From a virus, in the IMG/VR virus record IMGVR_UViG_3300021378_000020, positions 1 through 64,000 of that record: DNA of 64,000 bases, one strand, 5' to 3'. Below, in pieces: positions 60,051 to 64,000 of this stretch. The position numbers and the translations under genes are program-made. Every line of letters starts with the position of its first letter. Position 1 is the stretch's first letter. The notes below the pieces were generated by a model. It was not told where the DNA came from and did no database searches. It was given only the letters and a program-made list of their open reading frames with translations.

Positions 60051-61268
60051 TTATGGTGTAGTTACAGTAACATTACAACGAATGCTGATTGGCGCGCCTG
60101 TATCTGGAATATCAGATGGGCCGACAATTACTTGATTAGTGTTGACTTCTGCGGAACTGGTTGAACCGTTTGCAGCGCGTCGTACTGGACTACCACCAGA
60201 ACCCAGAGGGGTGCCAGATGCATCTGTCTGTACTTCTAGACTTGCGTTCGCAACATAAACCTGAGCACCTGAGATCCATTCCCAGCCATATGCTACAGAC
60301 ATACCACCAACACCGTCGCTGAGTTCAGAACCATCGTTCGCGTCATATACTTTCGCGGTCAATGTGACTGGGTCACCTTGGTTATTGCGGAATACTACAG
60401 GGTTGTTTGCTTCTAGTTCAACATATACTGCTGCACGACCAGCTCGAACCTTACTGAAAGTAACCGCATCTTTACCTTGTTCACCACTTACACGAACTGT
60501 AAGAGTCGAACTACCGTCACCGATATTCTCTGGTTTAATCTCTAGACGAGCACCAGATACAGCAGTAGTTGGTAGAGTACCAGTTGAGAATGCACCTGAG
60601 GCATCATCATCGTAACCAGCAATACCACCAGCGTTATTAGAGGTAGAAGTCTGAGTCTGGAATGGAGCACCGTCCAATGAAGTTTCATAGTCCAATGCGC
60701 CTGGAGAACCAGCGATGTCGAATAGGATAGAACTGTTGTTTTGACTACCTAGGATTTTACCGTCTGCATCAGCAGAGAAGATTTGACTAGATGGAATCAA
60801 GTTAATGATTGTACCACCAGCACCATCTTGAATACGGTTAACAGAAAGTTCTAGAGTGAACGTTCCAGTTGTACCGCCATTGTTATATGTGACCGGTACA
60901 AGAATAGTTGCAGATGAAGGTACACCGATTTGGTCAGCATATACAACACCAGCACCTTTAGTTACACCACCACCGATATCTGTGCCGGCAGATTGTGATA
61001 CTAGGAATTCCCATCCGCTTACCGCAGAGATAGAACCTAGTGTAAACTGACCTTCTGATGGAGAAGAACCAGTTGCGAATGACTGTTCGGTACCACCAAT
61101 GAATACCTTTACAGAACATGAAAAGTCACGTCTTGTTGCATCGGATACAACACCCGCATCACTTGCCGCAAAGGTGTGGTTTTCGTTAGTCAAGAACGCA
61201 GTTACCGAACTCTGGCCATCTGCCAAGTCGGTTAGGGTTATGGCGGCGGTTGCCGTTCTAAGTGCCAT
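60051..61268 (-). CDS. Tail fibre protein with Ig-like domains
   Basis: A 405-residue, low-charge, beta-rich protein. Its start 'MALRTATAAITLTDLADG' resembles that of the collagen-like fibre ('MATIRASQSITFTDLYDA'), so the two probably attach to the same partner. Later segments such as 'VVFRNNQGDPVTLTAKVYDANDGSEL' in pieces have the bacterial Ig-like pattern, also found in the next protein. No catalytic motif. Confidence 0.75.
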   Translation of the reverse strand: MALRTATAAITLTDLADGQSSVTAFLTNENHTFAASDAGVVSDATRRDFSCSVKVFIGGTEQSFATGSSPSEGQFTLGSISAVSGWEFLVSQSAGTDIGGGVTKGAGVVYADQIGVPSSATILVPVTYNNGGTTGTFTLELSVNRIQDGAGGTIINLIPSSQIFSADADGKILGSQNNSSILFDIAGSPGALDYETSLDGAPFQTQTSTSNNAGGIAGYDDDASGAFSTGTLPTTAVSGARLEIKPENIGDGSSTLTVRVSGEQGKDAVTFSKVRAGRAAVYVELEANNPVVFRNNQGDPVTLTAKVYDANDGSELSDGVGGMSVAYGWEWISGAQVYVANASLEVQTDASGTPLGSGGSPVRRAANGSTSSAEVNTNQVIVGPSDIPDTGAPISIRCNVTVTTP

Positions 61269-61270
61269 TG

Positions 61271-62152
61271 TTAATCCTCTTGTTTATCGTTAATTGTTAA
61301 TTGCAAAGGTAAGGTACCCGAATTAGGAACCGCCTGCGCTTCTATGTTTAAAGTTTTTAATTCACCGTTAGGGAAATTGTCTACATCCCCAGAGTTAGTG
61401 GCAGGAACGCCAAACCCTATAGGACATGTACCATCAGGCTCAACAGTGACAATATTTCCGTCAATGTGTGAGACATATCGCGTTGTTTCGTGGACACATA
61501 CAAGTGCACCGCCACTAGTCCATTCATAATTAAATTTATTATAGTCCTCCGATGATATTTCAGTACCATCAGATGTTATAAATGCTTTTACTTCCGTCTG
61601 ACCAGTGTCATTGCGGAAGATGTTTCCATTAGGTGCGAGTATATCAACCATCAAGTTAGGTAGACCACGGTCGTAGATTAGTACTGGGACAGACCACTTA
61701 TCAACAGGGACTTCTTGCTCGTCCTCTGTACCGATAACTGTGGTCTGTACCATGAATACATATCGACCAGTAGTAGGTAGGTCATCACTCCAACCATTGA
61801 AGTCCGTGCTAGAACCTACAGTGGTTATTAAGTCACCTGTCGCGAAAGTATATGTTGTGGAAACGTTTATGTCTTGGTCAGCTGAAAGAACCTCTTCATT
61901 GGAACTCTTATATAGAAGTATGTTCGCTGTACCCGTTCCCCCATCGGGGTCTATACCGTCCAACTGAATAGTGATCTCATCTTCTACTATTTGTTTGAGT
62001 TGTTCGGCAGACACACCTCCACTACCACCACCCAAAGAAATGAGGGTGTAGAGTTCAGAGAAGTTATCATTAATCTTCTGACTGGCGTTGCGAAGGGTAT
62101 CGCCCTTACCATCGTTTGCAGCGCCACCAGTATTAAGTATTTGTCTAGCCAT
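61271..62152 (-). CDS. Baseplate/fibre structural protein with Ig-like part
   Basis: A 293-residue protein beginning 'ILNTGGAANDGKGDTLRNASQKINDNFSELY' in pieces, a start used by many virion proteins of marine T4-like phages (the 'ND-x-x-GDTLR ... KIN-x-NF-x-ELY' motif). The later 'NIFRNDTGQTEVKAFITSDGTEIS' segment matches the Ig-like pattern of its neighbour. A late promoter lies 26 nt upstream. Confidence 0.78.
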   Translation of the reverse strand: MARQILNTGGAANDGKGDTLRNASQKINDNFSELYTLISLGGGSGGVSAEQLKQIVEDEITIQLDGIDPDGGTGTANILLYKSSNEEVLSADQDINVSTTYTFATGDLITTVGSSTDFNGWSDDLPTTGRYVFMVQTTVIGTEDEQEVPVDKWSVPVLIYDRGLPNLMVDILAPNGNIFRNDTGQTEVKAFITSDGTEISSEDYNKFNYEWTSGGALVCVHETTRYVSHIDGNIVTVEPDGTCPIGFGVPATNSGDVDNFPNGELKTLNIEAQAVPNSGTLPLQLTINDKQED

Positions 62153-62177
62153 CAGCGGCCCCTGTATTAATCACTCT

Positions 62178-62185
62178 TATTTATA
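62178..62185 (-). promoter_or_regulatory. T4-type late promoter
   Basis: Exact TATAAATA on the minus strand 26 nt before the ATG at 62152; should drive the fibre genes down to the terminator at 57707. Confidence 0.85.
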
Positions 62186-62188
62186 AAT

Positions 62189-63151
62189 TTAAAGATATGT
62201 GTCATCGTCTAGTGTTTCGTATCCCGAAGATATGTCCAGACCTTCATCGTCTAGTCGAGATGACGCAACACCGACCCAATTACCAATCGTACCGAAGTCG
62301 TCTGCTAGGTCTTGTAGAGACATACCGTCGTACTTCTCTAGGGTCTCTAGGGAACTTACAACAATACCGGAACCCTCATCTCTTTGTAACTGAGACCGTG
62401 CATCCATAATATCTGTCTCTTCCATAGTCAGTAGACTGTAACGAGAGGTCATAGCAGTAGGTAACGCAGTACCTTGAATAACAATTGGATAGTTAGGTGT
62501 TTCTAACGGGTCAGTTGTAAGTCCCGCTCGCAGGTTGAGATCCGCAATACCTTGGGTCTCAACTTCTGCAGCTAGATAGAAACCAGCAGGGTGTACCAAC
62601 TTTTTATATAGAGTTTCATAGTCACTGAGTGACATACCTGTTTTCAAAAGAATTGAGAAGATTTGATACTTCTTGTCATCTTGAATATATTTGAGTGACT
62701 CTGGGCCGATTAATGAACCGCCCGGTTTATCGTTCAGTATAAAAATGTTACGTTTGGGATATGATACTTCGACAGATTCATTATAGAATGCTTTAAAGAA
62801 CTGTTCCGCAGATAACTTTGTACCCTTGTTACGATAGAAGTCGGAAAGAAGTTTCGCCATCAACCGTGGGTTTTGATAGAACGAAGTTGTCTCTAAACCA
62901 TCACTAATCTCTCCTATCAAAAGATTCAAGTGTTTTATGTCGGTCGAAGAGATATCCCGTATATTAAATAAATCATGAATCTGGTCAGTAAACGAAGCAG
63001 ACCCATCTTCTCCGGTGTATGCGTAATACACCTCAATAAACTTAATTAAATCCGGATACTGTTCCTGATAGAATTCAGGAAGTATTTGAGTTACCTGACT
63101 CTGATGAAACTTAGCATTCGTTCGATATTGATTAGCGAGAAATCGTGACAT
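62189..63151 (-). CDS. Baseplate structural protein (gp7 position)
   Basis: A 320-residue protein conserved in marine T4-like phages: 'LPEFYQEQYPDLIKFIEVYYAYTGE' in pieces, 'LMAKLLSDFYRNKGTKLSAEQFFKAFY' in pieces, 'VSYPKRNIFIL' and 'LVHPAGFYLAAEV'. It follows gp6 directly, where T4 has gp7, but is much shorter than T4 gp7 (1032), so I do not give the symbol. It is likely a wedge component. The stop lies close to the late promoter at 62178. Confidence 0.78.
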   Translation of the reverse strand: MSRFLANQYRTNAKFHQSQVTQILPEFYQEQYPDLIKFIEVYYAYTGEDGSASFTDQIHDLFNIRDISSTDIKHLNLLIGEISDGLETTSFYQNPRLMAKLLSDFYRNKGTKLSAEQFFKAFYNESVEVSYPKRNIFILNDKPGGSLIGPESLKYIQDDKKYQIFSILLKTGMSLSDYETLYKKLVHPAGFYLAAEVETQGIADLNLRAGLTTDPLETPNYPIVIQGTALPTAMTSRYSLLTMEETDIMDARSQLQRDEGSGIVVSSLETLEKYDGMSLQDLADDFGTIGNWVGVASSRLDDEGLDISSGYETLDDDTYL

Positions 63152-64000
63152 TACAATAGAACCTTAGTGGCTCCGGAGTCTACTCTACCTGTGGTAGACG
63201 AGGCCTCACTATCCAGAGCAAAGATGTAGTTTCTCAATGGACTAATTGTACTCTGGTTCGCCGGAGTTGCACTTATTTTAATACCCCTACCCACGTACCC
63301 CGCTTTGTCTACTAACAAGGAATTCAAGAATATCGTACCTTTAGCAGGGTCATATGAACCGATGTTGGCAATTCTCACAACACCATTGAGGTCTACGAGT
63401 TGTAGTTTGGTCGAACCCAATTCGTTCTTGACCAATACGTTCCGTCCATTAGACTTGAATACCGTAGAGGTTACTACGTAGTCGTCTTTATCCGGTGCTG
63501 CTAGAATAACAGGGAAGTTGACAGTATAGTCCTGTTCGATATACGTGTTGAAAGGGATGCCCGCCGCTGTTTGTGCAGCTTCTAAATCCGCAACCAATTG
63601 AGTGATGTCGATTAACTGTTGTACCTTAATGTCCATTCTAGAGTTTAAGATTGCAGTAGAAAATGAGTCTATTAAAGACAATAGATTAGAACGTCGGAAT
63701 ACTGAATCGAATTGGTTCAGATTAATACTCATATAACTTTGTATTAGTTCGTCAACCTGTACCTGAAGTGCTTCTGGAGTTGTGGTGTTCTTGATAGGGT
63801 CGATATTAAAAAACGTCTGGAGTTCTAGGTAAGTGAATTGAGGTTCAACAAACTCTGTATCGATAGACATGATAGATAGATTAGAAGTCAGTTGGTTCCT
63901 AATCATATCTTCAACCATAGTCTTAGAGTTCTCATCAACTCCTTCTAGGAAGTTTAAACTCACAAACACCTTACCGTACTGTGGGGGTACATTATCGTTA
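63151..64000 (-). CDS. 6: Baseplate wedge protein gp6, 3' part (cut by right edge)
   Basis: The frame stays open to the window end. Just inside the edge it reads '...NVPPQYGKVFVSLNF', the phrase found in T4-like gp6, so the GTG at 63969 is not the start. 'VDELIQSYMSINLNQFDSVFRRSNLLSLIDS' in pieces and the C-terminal beta-rich part fit the end of the gp6 wedge. The last base overlaps the next gene. Confidence 0.85.
   Translation of the reverse strand, partial: NDNVPPQYGKVFVSLNFLEGVDENSKTMVEDMIRNQLTSNLSIMSIDTEFVEPQFTYLELQTFFNIDPIKNTTTPEALQVQVDELIQSYMSINLNQFDSVFRRSNLLSLIDSFSTAILNSRMDIKVQQLIDITQLVADLEAAQTAAGIPFNTYIEQDYTVNFPVILAAPDKDDYVVTSTVFKSNGRNVLVKNELGSTKLQLVDLNGVVRIANIGSYDPAKGTIFLNSLLVDKAGYVGRGIKISATPANQSTISPLRNYIFALDSEASSTTGRVDSGATKVLL

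Noticed and set aside
63151-63969. A complete gene starting at the GTG at 63969
   Set aside because: The frame continues to the window end and the upstream codons read a gp6-like phrase, so the gene is cut by the edge.

Overview
This window is part of a T4-like (Pantevenvirales-type) contractile-tailed phage genome. It carries most of the T4 core in recognisable order: baseplate gp6 and gp8, neck gp13/gp14, sheath terminator gp15, terminase gp16/gp17, sheath gp18, tube gp19, portal gp20, prohead proteins gp67/gp21/gp22, capsid gp23, UvsY, UvsW, gp55, gp47, gp46, gp45, gp44, gp62 and RegA. The fibre, 2OG-oxygenase and hypothetical genes between them resemble those of marine T4-like phages. The host cannot be fixed from the window. 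Near-perfect sigma70 promoters (TTGACA-17-TATAAT) suggest a proteobacterium, and I see no photosynthesis genes.

Every recognised gene is on the minus strand, so transcription runs from right to left. (1) 63.2-64.0 kb: 3' part of gp6. (2) 46.7-63.2 kb: baseplate and fibre region, with a gp7-region protein, Ig-like fibres, a collagen-like fibre followed by a 2OG oxygenase, gp8, a DUF4815-type giant, a DUF1983-type fibre, a GT2-type glycosyltransferase, two small DUF6453-like proteins and a fibre-assembly chaperone. (3) 38.9-46.6 kb: a 1320-residue tetrapeptide-repeat protein, a DxD glycosyltransferase, another oxygenase-like protein and small fibre proteins. (4) 26.2-38.8 kb: two giant fibre genes (1824 and 2300 codons). 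(5) 12.6-26.1 kb: neck, terminase, tail and head genes, with oxygenase genes inserted between gp16 and gp17 and after gp23. (6) 1-12.5 kb: replication, recombination and transcription genes, interrupted by a sulfotransferase-like gene between the two clamp-loader genes, and by metK, tRNA-Thr and a small membrane-protein gene between gp45 and gp44.

Regulation is visible in the DNA. The left 12.6 kb uses sigma70-type promoters with exact 17-bp spacers. The structural region uses T4 late promoters (TATAAATA), served by the phage gp55 sigma factor, with hairpin-T-tract terminators between transcription units. One perfect sigma70 promoter points the other way, at 9916-9944.

The most unusual content is a possible virion-modification gene set: five 2OG-oxygenase or cupin-like proteins (two with an Asn in the usual metal-carboxylate position), a sulfotransferase-like protein and two glycosyltransferases. 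They share the genome with a collagen-like fibre and a Tyr/Arg-rich four-residue-repeat protein that would be natural substrates. The functional link is inference; the genes and repeats are directly visible.
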